The notes beneath the pieces were generated by a model. It was given only the letters and a program-made list of their open reading frames with translations, did no database searches and was not told the DNA's origin. Source: Bryobacter aggregatus MPL3 (GTDB lineage Bacteria; Acidobacteriota; Terriglobia; Bryobacterales; Bryobacteraceae). Taken from it: a stretch of DNA of 64,000 nt. The translations under genes were made by a program, and so were the position numbers. Location of the stretch: positions 3,348,001-3,412,000 of the forward strand of contig NZ_JNIF01000003.1 of assembly GCF_000702445.1 (NCBI RefSeq). The letters are read 5' to 3'. Every line of letters begins with the position of its first letter. Position 1 is the stretch's first letter. This document shows positions 8,322 to 17,100 of this stretch, in pieces.

Positions 8322-8552
8322 ATGTCCAAACCGAAGACCAAAGCGCCCATCCTCACACTGGCAGAAGACAAGTACCTCCGTCATCTTGCTGCGTCCAAGA
8401 CACCAATTGCGATCAAGCTGCACACGCAGGAAGTGCTCCGGGGAGAGCTGGAGATCTTCGATGCCCAGATGCTCCGCATCTCGCAGCCTGGTTCGCACAG
8501 CCTTTTTCTCTACAAGAAAGACGTCAAGTATCTCTGGGAAGAAAAGCAGTAA
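8322..8552 (+). CDS. Hfq/Sm-like small protein
   Basis: 76 aa. Its central part, KTPIAIKLHTQEVLRGELE then IFDAQMLRISQ and YKKDVKYL, follows the Sm1-Sm2 pattern of Hfq (T-V-x-L-x-N-G-x-x-x-x-G-x-I-x-x-F-D, then the Y/K-H-A-I-S strand), with YKK in place of YKH. Hfq-family hexamers bind small RNAs and mRNAs. Acidobacteria often have such divergent copies, so RNA chaperone activity is inferred only. It sits 3 nt after the VWFA gene and 3 nt before the phosphatase gene. Confidence 0.6.
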   Translation: MSKPKTKAPILTLAEDKYLRHLAASKTPIAIKLHTQEVLRGELEIFDAQMLRISQPGSHSLFLYKKDVKYLWEEKQ

Positions 8553-8555
8553 CGC

Positions 8556-9377
8556 ATGTCATCCTACGTTGAAACCGCCGCCACCATTGCCCGGGAAGCT
8601 TCTGTCATTATCGAAGACCTCCGCCGCGAAGGCATCGGTTATGAACTGAAGGGCGAATCCGATCTGGTCACCCGCGCCGATCGTGCAAGCGAACTCTATA
8701 TCACCGCCCGGCTCCGCAAAGCCTTCCCCACCCACGCCATCATTGCCGAGGAAGGCAACAATACCGAATCGAAATCCGGCTATGTCTGGTATGTCGATCC
8801 GCTCGACGGCACGACGAATTTTGCGCACGGCTTTCCGGTCTACAACACGACGCTTGCCTTAGAGAAAGACGGAAAGCTGATCGCGGGCGTCATCTACGAC
8901 GGCACGCGCGACGAGATGTTCCAGGCCGAGAAATCAAGCGGCGCATATCTGAACGGCGAGCGCATTACGGCCTCGAAGGCGAATCGCCTCGAAGATTCGC
9001 TTTGGGCCACGGGCTTCCCCAGCAAGCGCCGCCACCAGAACATCAACATCCACTTCTATTACCAGCTGGCGATGATCACCCACGGCGTCCGCCGGGCGGG
9101 CGCGGCGGCAATCGATCTCGCCTATGTCGCCTGCGGCCGCCTCGATGGCTTCTGGGAGTTCCAGTTGAACCCTTGGGACATGGCTGCGGGTAAGCTCATT
9201 CTCGAAGAGGCATCGGGCACGGTCACCGACATGAAGGGCGCGCCCCACAAGTTGACCAGCCCTCATCTCCTGGCCACCAACACCCACATCCACCAGCCGA
9301 CGCTGGCGCTCTTTTCCGATATCTTTTCTGACCGCTCCCCTTACGCCATCCCGCAACTGAGCGGCTACGAAGAATAA
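8556..9377 (+). CDS. Inositol-monophosphatase family phosphatase (SuhB/CysQ-like)
   Basis: 273 aa. Mg2+-dependent phosphomonoesterase fold: IIAEEGN (about 65), the signature DPLDGTTNFAHGFPV (about 87), and NPWDMAAGKLILEEASG near residue 207, which supply the metal ligands and the catalytic Thr/Asp. Likely substrate is inositol-1-phosphate or a related phosphate; in SuhB-like members an RNA-polymerase-associated role is also known, but cannot be judged here. It is last in the moaX-VWFA-Hfq-like run and is followed by a bidirectional hairpin. Confidence 0.9.
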   Translation: MSSYVETAATIAREASVIIEDLRREGIGYELKGESDLVTRADRASELYITARLRKAFPTHAIIAEEGNNTESKSGYVWYVDPLDGTTNFAHGFPVYNTTLALEKDGKLIAGVIYDGTRDEMFQAEKSSGAYLNGERITASKANRLEDSLWATGFPSKRRHQNINIHFYYQLAMITHGVRRAGAAAIDLAYVACGRLDGFWEFQLNPWDMAAGKLILEEASGTVTDMKGAPHKLTSPHLLATNTHIHQPTLALFSDIFSDRSPYAIPQLSGYEE

Positions 9378-9379
9378 AA

Positions 9380-9413
9380 AAAGCCCCAGTCCCCATCACA
9401 GGGCCGGGGCTTT
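9380..9413. terminator. Bidirectional intrinsic terminator between convergent genes
   Basis: Stem AAAGCCCC (9380-9387) pairs with GGGGCTTT (9406-9413), with further CCC/GGG pairing inside the loop; A-run on the left and T-run on the right allow function in both directions. It lies between the phosphatase stop (9377) and the oxidoreductase stop (9428). Confidence 0.85.
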
Positions 9414-9427
9414 GGGCTTAGCGGGCG

Positions 9428-10771
9428 CTAGACCACATAAGGCTTGCGATAGTCGCGGGTCAGCAGCTTGCTGGCTTCGGCGTCATTCACAATCTTCGGT
9501 CCATCGAGGTTGATTTTGCGGCCTACGCGATAGCTGATATTGGCTAGATGGCACATGTTTGCGCTGAGCACGGCGTTCTCGAGTCCGTCATGCAAGGACT
9601 TCTGATTGCGTGAGCGGCAGGCTGCCAGGAAGTTCTGCATATGTAGGCTCGTCGTGTCCGGTCCGCGTTCAGGACGCTCTTCCATGATCATTTCGTTGCT
9701 TTCGCCCTTGAAGGCCTGGAAGCCGTTGTCGCTCATCGCGGCCCAGCCTTCGGTGCCGTAGAAGAAGTCGCCCGTCATGACATTCAACGGCGCGCTGGTT
9801 TTCGGTGCGGTTGCGGTGGGTGCCGGGGCATTCGGGCCCGGGTTGCGCTTGGGCGGCGTTGCAGCGCTCTCTGCATTCGTGAGCAGGCCACGGACTTCAA
9901 ACACAAGCTCCCGCCCGCCAAAGTCGAAGCTCGACAGCAGCGTGTTCGGCGTTTCCTGATCGTCGTCGTAGGCGTACTTGCCGCCTTGCGAGAAGGCAGA
10001 CTTCGGATATCCCGGATCTCCCATGCCCCAGCGCGCGATGCCGAGTTCGTGGACTCCCTGGTTGCCGATGTCGCCATTGCCGGTGTCCCAGAACCAGTGC
10101 CAGTTGTAGCGGAAGCGAAGCTCATTATAAGGACGCATCGGCGCGGGCCCGAGGAACATGTCCCAATCGAGACCCGGAGGCGTCGGCTCGTCTGCCTTGT
10201 GCCCGATCGAGGCGCGGCGCTTGTAGCAAAGGCCCTTGGCGGCATACACCTTGCCAATCAAGCCGCCCTGGATGGCCTCAATTGCCTTCATCTTGAACGG
10301 CGTGCTGCGATGCTGCGAACCCACCTGCATGATGCGCTTGGTGCTGTGCAGCGTATCAATCATCTTCAGGCCTTCATAGACGTTGTAGCAGGCAGGCTTT
10401 TCGCCATAGACGTCCTTACCGGCCTTCATTGCCCAGATGGCAGACAGCGCATGCCAGTGGTTTGGGGTGGCGATGGAGACGGCTTCGATGCTCTTATCGG
10501 CAAAAACTTCGCGCATATCGGCGAACTCTTTTGCCTTCTCCCCGGTATTCCGCAGCAGAGTGGCCTGCGACCGCTCACGAGCCGCCTGGTTCACGTCGCA
10601 CAGGCCGGCTACCCGCGCCTCGGGAAGCTTGGAATAGATATTGAGATGCGCACTGCCGCGTCCACCCAGCCCAACAATGGCGACATTGATCCTGTCATTG
10701 GCGCCCCACACTTGCGTTGCCGAAAGTGCGGCGGCGGCGCCCATAAAAAATGTTCTACGATCCTGGGACAT
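9428..10771 (-). CDS. Gfo/Idh/MocA-family oxidoreductase with Tat signal
   Basis: 447 aa from the ATG of MSQDRRTFFMGAAAALSATQVWG, which has a twin-arginine pattern (RRTFF) and hydrophobic core; an AAAGGAG ribosome site lies just upstream. The Rossmann motif is VAIVGLGGRGSAH, followed by VAGLCDV; GEKPACYNVYEG holds the EKP motif of the family. These NAD(P)-dependent enzymes act on sugars or cyclitols, and Tat-exported forms are common in Acidobacteria, Planctomycetes and Verrucomicrobia, probably in glycan breakdown. An internal Pro/Ala-rich stretch (about 300-330) is low complexity. The gene is transcribed alone. Confidence 0.9.
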   Translation of the reverse strand: MSQDRRTFFMGAAAALSATQVWGANDRINVAIVGLGGRGSAHLNIYSKLPEARVAGLCDVNQAARERSQATLLRNTGEKAKEFADMREVFADKSIEAVSIATPNHWHALSAIWAMKAGKDVYGEKPACYNVYEGLKMIDTLHSTKRIMQVGSQHRSTPFKMKAIEAIQGGLIGKVYAAKGLCYKRRASIGHKADEPTPPGLDWDMFLGPAPMRPYNELRFRYNWHWFWDTGNGDIGNQGVHELGIARWGMGDPGYPKSAFSQGGKYAYDDDQETPNTLLSSFDFGGRELVFEVRGLLTNAESAATPPKRNPGPNAPAPTATAPKTSAPLNVMTGDFFYGTEGWAAMSDNGFQAFKGESNEMIMEERPERGPDTTSLHMQNFLAACRSRNQKSLHDGLENAVLSANMCHLANISYRVGRKINLDGPKIVNDAEASKLLTRDYRKPYVV

Positions 10772-10968
10772 TGTTAAATTTCGCTCCTTTTCCAGATGCA
10801 AATGATATCAGGAAGTGGGATGAACTGCCGCAAGCGGGCAGCCGCCCCGCCTCGGACACTGTGAATCTTTCGCACAGTGTGGAGGCTCTCTCGAGGTAAG
10901 CGGTCTGTGGCAAATTGACTCGTACCTGTGTCGTCCTGACTCACTCGAAACTCAGTTAAAATGGTGCT

Positions 10969-11190
10969 TTGGAGCCCACTACCCTCACCAAGATTCGTGT
11001 CCTGCGCCAGCGGGCTTGTAACGAAAAAAACGACAAAGGCAAGATCTGCGCCGGGCATCTCAAGCGTTGGTTTGGTTATGACAAAAGTGTTTTTGGGGAG
11101 AGTGCTGAAGTGTATCGGTGTGAAAAATGCAAAACTGTCTATCTTCCGAACCCGGAAGAGGCACCCCGCACAGCGACTCTGGCGTGGTAA
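10969..11190 (+). CDS. Small zinc-ribbon-like protein (hypothetical)
   Basis: 73 aa starting at TTG 10969 (EPTTLTKIRVLRQRACNEKN). Cysteines in ACNEKNDKGKICAGHLKRW and YRCEKCKTVY could form one Cys4 metal site. The ending NPEEAPRTATLAW looks like a conserved acidobacterial small-protein tail, from memory. Function unknown. It is divergent from the oxidoreductase gene, with 197 bp between them. Confidence 0.6.
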   Translation: MEPTTLTKIRVLRQRACNEKNDKGKICAGHLKRWFGYDKSVFGESAEVYRCEKCKTVYLPNPEEAPRTATLAW

Positions 11191-11257
11191 GCTATTGTGT
11201 TGATTCAGTTTGCCGAATTTCTTCGGCATCAGGTACCGTTGGGCGGATCGTTAGATA

Positions 11258-11310
11258 GACTGCATCGGATTCGGGTGGGTGGGTTTCGCAAGACCTCCTC
11301 CGATGCAGTC
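11258..11310. repeat. 12-bp perfect inverted repeat with flanking 7-bp complement
   Basis: GACTGCATCGGA (11258-11269) and TCCGATGCAGTC (11299-11310) are exact reverse complements around a 29-nt loop. Outside them GGGCGGA (11241-11247) can pair with TCCGCCC (11309-11315), extending the hairpin across a bulge. There is no T-run, so it is not a simple terminator. Role unknown. Confidence 0.6.
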
Positions 11311-11583
11311 CGCCCTCGGTTCTGCTGGGGCAACAATCGGTGCGCCTGCTGCAGGTAGCGTAACGGTTCCCGCCATCTTGCCGAACAAAGGCCCGCGTCC
11401 TAATTCATTCCTTCGTCCGACAGCTTCCTGCGCTGCTGGTACTCCGACTGTAGAGAAAACGTAGTTAGAAAGATCCTGAAACGGCCGACTCGTTTCGTGA
11501 TTTCTGCTCGGCTTAACTTTTACTTAAGCAATCAAACGGCCAAATAAATTGATGCTTCTGAACTGCCCCCAAAAATAAAAATC

Positions 11584-11707
11584 CCCTCTGTCGTAACCGT
11601 CAAACGGATGAGTGAGCGGTTTTTTGATTCCCGATCCCGACTCCCGCAAGCACGCAAGCCTTTTCGGATGCGCTCGCTTCTTCCACTTGGAAAGTTGCAA
11701 CAGAGGG
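11584..11707. ncRNA. Candidate structured RNA, rod-like (6S-like shape), strand unknown
   Basis: CCCTCTGTCGTAAC (11584-11597) pairs with GTTGCAACAGAGGG (11694-11707) at 12 Watson-Crick pairs plus one wobble out of 14. Inside, GAGTGAGCG pairs with CGCTCGCTTC, and AUCC/GGAU with CCGA/UCGG further in. A closing stem, large central bulge and terminal hairpin over about 125 nt recall 6S RNA, but no conserved 6S sequence was recognised. T-runs follow on both strands (TTTTT at 11712 on plus; a T-rich tract left of 11583 on minus), so direction is open. Confidence 0.3.
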
Positions 11708-11870
11708 CAGGTTTTTAAGGGTACTCCATCAATTCACTGACTAAGATAGCAAATCTCATGCCACCCGCGCACAAAAAGATTCTGTTGCAAACAAAGCACT
11801 TCCTGCCGTCTTGGCCCCCTTCTGATCCCCATTGCGACACACTTGCGTATCACCGTGACACACTGTTAGC

Positions 11871-13229
11871 ATGCTGCGGATTGCCTGGGTTCTCCTCCTC
11901 TCCCTTCCTGTCTTGGCCCAAAGCAATTCCGAAGAAAATTTTAAGCCTTATACCGATTCTCCGCGGCTCCTTTTGCGCCCAGCGCGCCTTCGTTTATTAA
12001 CGCGAGAACGGGAACGGCAGTCGATTCGATTCCAGCAGTTCGACGGCTACATCGCCAATGGCGCCACCTTCCCCGAAGCGGCTTTCGCCCTCGCACTGGC
12101 CAGCCGCATCTCCAATAACCCGCTGCATTGTACAAACGCCTATGCCTGGTTGCTGAAAACCAACAGCACCGATGCCCGCCAGCGCGCGCTTGTCTATGAT
12201 TGGTGCGCGGCTGCGCTCACGGCGCCGCAACTCACCGTCCTCGGCCAGGCAATTGCCAAGTCCATTCCGCCGGTCACCGATTTCAAGTCTCTGCGAGACC
12301 GTGCCTTTCTGGCGCTGGCCATTGCCGATATCGAACCCACTCTCGCGGAATCGACTCTCAAAGCCTCTGTTGCCCACTGGCGCACGCGGATCGGACCCGG
12401 GCTTCGCAACCACACGATTTCCATTCCCCAGAGCCAGCTCTATGCCCTTCTCGAGTTTCTGCACGTGATCCGGGACAATCTGGAAATCGATCTTCGCCAG
12501 GAAGCGCCACAGTTTTTTCTCGACTTGCCATTGACGCAAATGCTCGGCTATTACCCGGCGCCTTATCCGGGCAATGAGAATGACTTTCGCGTTGCCTTCT
12601 TTGAAGGAGATGGGGATCCGGATCTGAAGCTGGCAACGATGCTGCGTTCTGCGGAACTGTCCATTGTTGCGCTGGACAACAACGCGGAACTCGCGCAGTC
12701 CCTACAGGGCTGGCTGATGCAGGATCGCTATCTGATGCGGTCTGCGCTGGGGATTCCTTACGAATTCCTGTGGGCGAATCCCTATCAGCCCGGTCTCACC
12801 TACCATCACTTACCGAACTCCTTTCACGACACCGCGAATGGCCGGCTCTTCATTCGAAACTCCTGGGAGGAGGACGCGAGGTATCTTTGCTACTCCGGCG
12901 GCAAGCTCCAGCTCTTTGAAGATGGCAAGCGCAAGATCCTGAAGCTTGCCTCCAACACCGCACCGATCGAGATGGGCGATGCCACAATTCTGGTGGGCGG
13001 AGACCCCTTGCTGAAGCCAATCCGATTCGAGCTACGTGGCTTGGCGCGCGAAGCCTGGTATCTGATCGGACTCAAGCCAAGCACTCTTTTTGATATCGAG
13101 GTCGATGATGAACAGCTCGATGAAGCGCGTACGGACTCTGGTGGCATCCTCGGCCTCGACTATACGAAGGCCACTCCCAAGACTCTGGTTCGAGTCTCGC
13201 CCGCCCGTTTTTTCAAGGGCACGGAATAG
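11871..13229 (+). CDS. Secreted heparinase II/III-like (alpha-toroid) protein
   Basis: 452 aa. Signal peptide MLRIAWVLLLSLPVLAQ. The mature start, SPRLLLRPARLRLLTRERE, resembles the 'PRLxxxxxxLxxLR' lead of heparinase II/III-type polysaccharide lyases, then a helical region (about 60-300) and a C-terminal beta-rich part beginning near HHLPNSFHDTANGRLFIRNSW. I could not identify catalytic Tyr/His residues with confidence, so the substrate and activity are open. It sits 3 nt before the PhzF-frame start. Confidence 0.55.
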   Translation: MLRIAWVLLLSLPVLAQSNSEENFKPYTDSPRLLLRPARLRLLTRERERQSIRFQQFDGYIANGATFPEAAFALALASRISNNPLHCTNAYAWLLKTNSTDARQRALVYDWCAAALTAPQLTVLGQAIAKSIPPVTDFKSLRDRAFLALAIADIEPTLAESTLKASVAHWRTRIGPGLRNHTISIPQSQLYALLEFLHVIRDNLEIDLRQEAPQFFLDLPLTQMLGYYPAPYPGNENDFRVAFFEGDGDPDLKLATMLRSAELSIVALDNNAELAQSLQGWLMQDRYLMRSALGIPYEFLWANPYQPGLTYHHLPNSFHDTANGRLFIRNSWEEDARYLCYSGGKLQLFEDGKRKILKLASNTAPIEMGDATILVGGDPLLKPIRFELRGLAREAWYLIGLKPSTLFDIEVDDEQLDEARTDSGGILGLDYTKATPKTLVRVSPARFFKGTE

Positions 13230-13265
13230 CCAGTGCTGTCGCGCCGCACACTGATCGAAGCTGCC

Positions 13266-14111
13266 ATGCAAATCCAATCGAAGCCACTTCGCTATGAAGT
13301 CTGGGACGTCTTTACCGCAAAGCAATTCGGCGGCAATCCTCTCGCTGTCTTCTTTGATACCGATCGCCTCACCGACGCGCAGCGCTTTGGGTTGACTCGT
13401 GAGATGAATCATTCCGAGACAACCTTTGTCACGAGCGATTTGAAGGTCCGGATCTTTACTGCGACGCAGGAGTTGCCCTTCGCCGGACACCCGGTTCTGG
13501 GGACTGCCTTTGCCTTGCAGCGCCACAAGCCCGCGAAGACCATTCATGTCGTGGTTCCTCAGGGCTCCATCCCGGTCACTTTTGATGGCAATCGCGCCAT
13601 GATGCTGCAACAGAAACCGGAATTCCGGGAGCACCATGAGGCGTCGATCCTTGCTCCCCTGCTTGGTCTCAAGCCTGAAGACCTGATGCCAAACTTGCCC
13701 ATTCAGAATGTCTCGACCGGACGTCCCAATCTCATCGTTGTACTCAAGTCGATGGAGTCGATCCAGGCGGCGAAGTGCAATTGGCCGGCACTGCAGGAGT
13801 ATCTGGCAAAGGGAGATGTCCAGCGGGGAATCTATCTGCTCACTCCGCAGACGATTGATCCGTCGTCTCAGCTCCATGCCCGGAAATTCACCCCCCACCT
13901 GGAGGATCCGGCCACAGGCTCTGCGGCGGGTTGTGCCGCTGCCTATGCGGTGAAGTATGGCTTAGTCGCGGCAGAGAAAATAGCTCGGATCGAGCAAGGA
14001 CATTTTATGAATCGTCCGAGCGAGATTTTGATTGCCGCGAGTAGCAATCTGGAGCATGTGCAAGTCGGTGGGAGCAGCGTTCTGGTTCTTTCTGGAGAAG
14101 CCAGAATTTAG
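13266..14111 (+). CDS. PhzF-family isomerase
   Basis: 281 aa from ATG 13266 (MQIQSKPLRYEVWDVFTAKQFGGNPLAV); the frame is open to 13233 but the family begins here. DapF-like two-domain fold: N-terminal GGNPLAVF, catalytic Glu in NHSETTFV, RIFTATQELPFAGHPVLGTA, and C-terminal EDPATGSAAGCAAAY. PhzF proteins isomerise trans-2,3-dihydro-3-hydroxyanthranilate in phenazine synthesis, but most genomic members have unknown substrates, and no other phenazine gene is present. Confidence 0.9.
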   Translation: MQIQSKPLRYEVWDVFTAKQFGGNPLAVFFDTDRLTDAQRFGLTREMNHSETTFVTSDLKVRIFTATQELPFAGHPVLGTAFALQRHKPAKTIHVVVPQGSIPVTFDGNRAMMLQQKPEFREHHEASILAPLLGLKPEDLMPNLPIQNVSTGRPNLIVVLKSMESIQAAKCNWPALQEYLAKGDVQRGIYLLTPQTIDPSSQLHARKFTPHLEDPATGSAAGCAAAYAVKYGLVAAEKIARIEQGHFMNRPSEILIAASSNLEHVQVGGSSVLVLSGEARI

Positions 14112-14155
14112 TTGGCCGTCTTCCGGGAATCAGTTATCATCGGTGCTACCTCGCG

Positions 14156-17100
14156 ATGAAGCATCTTACTCTCTTGTTCATCCTTTCCTGCTGCGCCGGT
14201 TGGGCTCAGCTTCCTGACGCTCCCGGGATCTATCTGGCCAAGGAGTATCAAAGTGCGCATAACGGTGTCACTCATCGCGTGTATCAACAACGATTCCAGG
14301 GCATCGAAGTGTATGGTGCAGCCTGGGTTGTGAATCTGGATTCGAATGGCGAAATCCTAAACTCGGCAGGCACCTTCTACCCTGATCCTGGGTCTGTTGC
14401 TTTGCCGAGCCAGGCAACTGCTTTTGAGTCAGTGCGCTCCGCGATTCGAGCGGTCAATCCTAAGCTGGCAGAACGTTACGCGCCACTGCTGAGTGCAAAA
14501 GCGAGCGCCAAAGGCTTGCGCTTTGCTGCCGCCTCGCTGGGCGAAGATATCGATGCCGAACTGGTCTGGTATCCCATCCGGGGTGCGCTCCAACCCGCAT
14601 GGAAGTTTTTGATTACCGATGAAGACGGCGTCAACTCCTTTACGACCATTGTCGAGAGTGCGACGAAGATGCTGCTTCACAATCTGCCCAACACGGATTT
14701 CTTTCAGGCGAAGGGATTGGTTTTTGAACGGGAGAGCCCGCAGCCCAATCCGACGCCGGGCATTCGTCTCACCGCGGCTCCGCCTTATGTCAACCGGAGT
14801 GTGCAGCCTTTCCCCTCCAGTTGGGTCGCCACCAATCAGACGGTTGGAAACAATACAATCACGGGCCAGAATCTTCTTGGCCAGAGTTTCATCACAAACC
14901 CGCGAGTAACAAGCTCCACTGGCCTTGATTTCAGCTTTCCTCTCGAACTGGGGTCTGGCGCCGGTGCGGGAACGCTCTATCCGGACGCGAGCAATACAAA
15001 CCTCTTCTATTGGGTGAACCGGGCCCATGACCTGCACTATGAGAACGGTTTTGACGAGGCGGCTGGCAATTTCCAACAGGATAATTTCGGCAAAGGCGGT
15101 ACCGGTGGAGATCCTGTCCTGGCCTACACGCATTACGGCGCTCAGTCAGTCGATCGGGCCGTCTATAACAACGCGTTCTTTAGCAGCCGCGGCAGTCAGG
15201 ATGGTGGGGCGGCGATGCTGGCGATGTACCTGGGCAGTTCGGGACGTGGAGGGTATCTCACCGATGGAGCTTTGGACGCTGGGGTGATCATCCATGAATA
15301 CACCCATGGTGTTTCTCGGCGGTTGGCCAATAATGTGTACAGCACCTTCCAGGGCGCGGCGATGGGCGAGGCCTGGAGCGACTTCTTCGGTCTCGAGTAC
15401 ACACTTCCCCAAGGCTCGCCGGCAAACGGAACTTACTTGGTTGCGGAGTACTTCGATCAGACCTGGGGGACCGGCGACTTCCGCACCCGTCCCTACTCCA
15501 CCGATCCCACAGTGAACTCGCTGACTTTTGCGAATCTCGGCCAGGTGATTGCCTATCCGGAAGTGCACGCCGATGGCGAGATCTGGATGGAGGCCCTTTG
15601 GGAGGCGCGCGCGAATCTGATTGCGCAGCTTGGCGAGGCCGAAGGCCGCCGCCGCATTCGCTTGCTGGTGCTCGATGGCATGAAGTTGATGCCACCGCAG
15701 GGTACGATGATCGACGCCCGGGACGCCATTCTTCTGGCCGATCGCGTGGACTTCAAGGGCGAAAGCCAGTCTCAGTTGTGGGCCGCGTTTGCCAAGCGTG
15801 GCTTGGGCGCTCTTGCCTATACCTCGGGAGGCAATACGGTTCATGTCCATCCCTCGTTTGCTATTCCCTCTGCTGCCGCCCAGTTCGCCTTCTACGACGA
15901 GAAGCTCACGATTGGGGAGACGGTACGAATTCTCCTCTCCGATCTCAATAACAACAAGAAGTCGACGCTGGTGCAGGTGTTAAGCGACTCCGGAGATTTG
16001 GAGGATCTGCTCCTGACCAGAACCGGCACGGTATTTAGTGGTGTGCTGCCCTCTTCCGGCAATGCACTGCTGTCTCAGAACGGAACGATCAATTTGATGC
16101 CGGGCGATGGCGTCACTGCTTACTATGTGGACGCAGACGATGGCACCGGGAAGGCGAAACTGGTTACCACCTCGGCGACCTTCACTCCGCCCTATGCCCT
16201 CACGGCACTGGCGCCGAACTTCAGCTTCTCCGGCGAGCGCGACATCAGCTTCTTTGCAGGGTCTACGGTTCGTCTCGATATCCCCTTCGAATTTCCTTTC
16301 TATGACAAGAAGCTCCGATCGATGTACGTCCATTTGAATGGCCTGATCTCTTTCGGCCTCCCAGGCGCGTACACAGTTTCGAGTTGTACCGATGGGCTCT
16401 CTCTGGCCAACTACAGTGGCATCGCTCCGTTATGGGCGCAGCTCAACTATCCTCGTACCGCGAGCCAGGGAATTTTCGTAAGTTATCCCACTCCGAAGTC
16501 GATGACCATCCGCTGGTCTCTCGAGACCTATACCGCGTTCGCCGTCGGGCGGCCGGTGAACTTTGCAGTGACTCTGACGGATGAAGGGCTGATTCAAGTC
16601 CAGTACGGTCCCGGGAATGTGGATGTGGGCCTGGCCTTGACCGGCACGGGTTGCGGCGCCGCTCCGGTAGCCGGCATTTCGCCTGGACGCGATTCTTACT
16701 CCCAGCGCGTCGTGTTCGCGGGCTATGAGAATACTGCGGTGAAGTATGAGCCTCCCTTCAACTCCCCCAGCCTTCCTGTGGTTGAAGTAGAGTCGCCGAA
16801 AGCAAATGACAAGGTGAAGAGCCTCCTGACGATCACCGGAATCGTGTATGACGAAAAGACAGCTCTGTCACGCGTGGATGTGTTGATCGATAGAGTCAAT
16901 CGTGGACGCGCGACGCTCTCCGTATCGCGTCCTGACTATTGCCGGGCGAACAACGTCCCCGGTTGTCCGCGCGTTGGATTCACGGCGACCATCGACCTGA
17001 AGTCGCTCGGCCTCACTCCCGGTCCGCACACGCTGGCTCTGCGCGCAACCAACATTCGTGGCGCTTTTGAACAGTATCCGGCCACCCCGATTCCCTTTGA

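Larger units (their letters stand above)
11191..11870. other. 680-bp stretch without a confident gene; two structured elements
   Basis: No frame here shows convincing family resemblance. It holds the 12-bp inverted repeat at 11258-11310 and the long-range paired element at 11584-11707, each listed separately. A minus-strand open stretch from about 11520 to 11252 (ending ...THPNPMQSI) has no clear start codon and is not called. The last part, before the signal-peptide gene at 11871, probably holds its promoter. Confidence 0.6.

Noticed and set aside
7128-8498. 456-codon minus-strand frame
   Set aside because: Antisense to moaX, the VWFA and Hfq-like genes, all of which have clear domain motifs.
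10774-11229. 151-codon minus-strand frame
   Set aside because: Antisense to the zinc-ribbon gene and crosses the promoter region of the oxidoreductase gene.
11252-11520. Minus-strand frame ending THPNPMQSI
   Set aside because: No start codon in a sensible place and no recognised family; the interval is also dominated by an inverted repeat.
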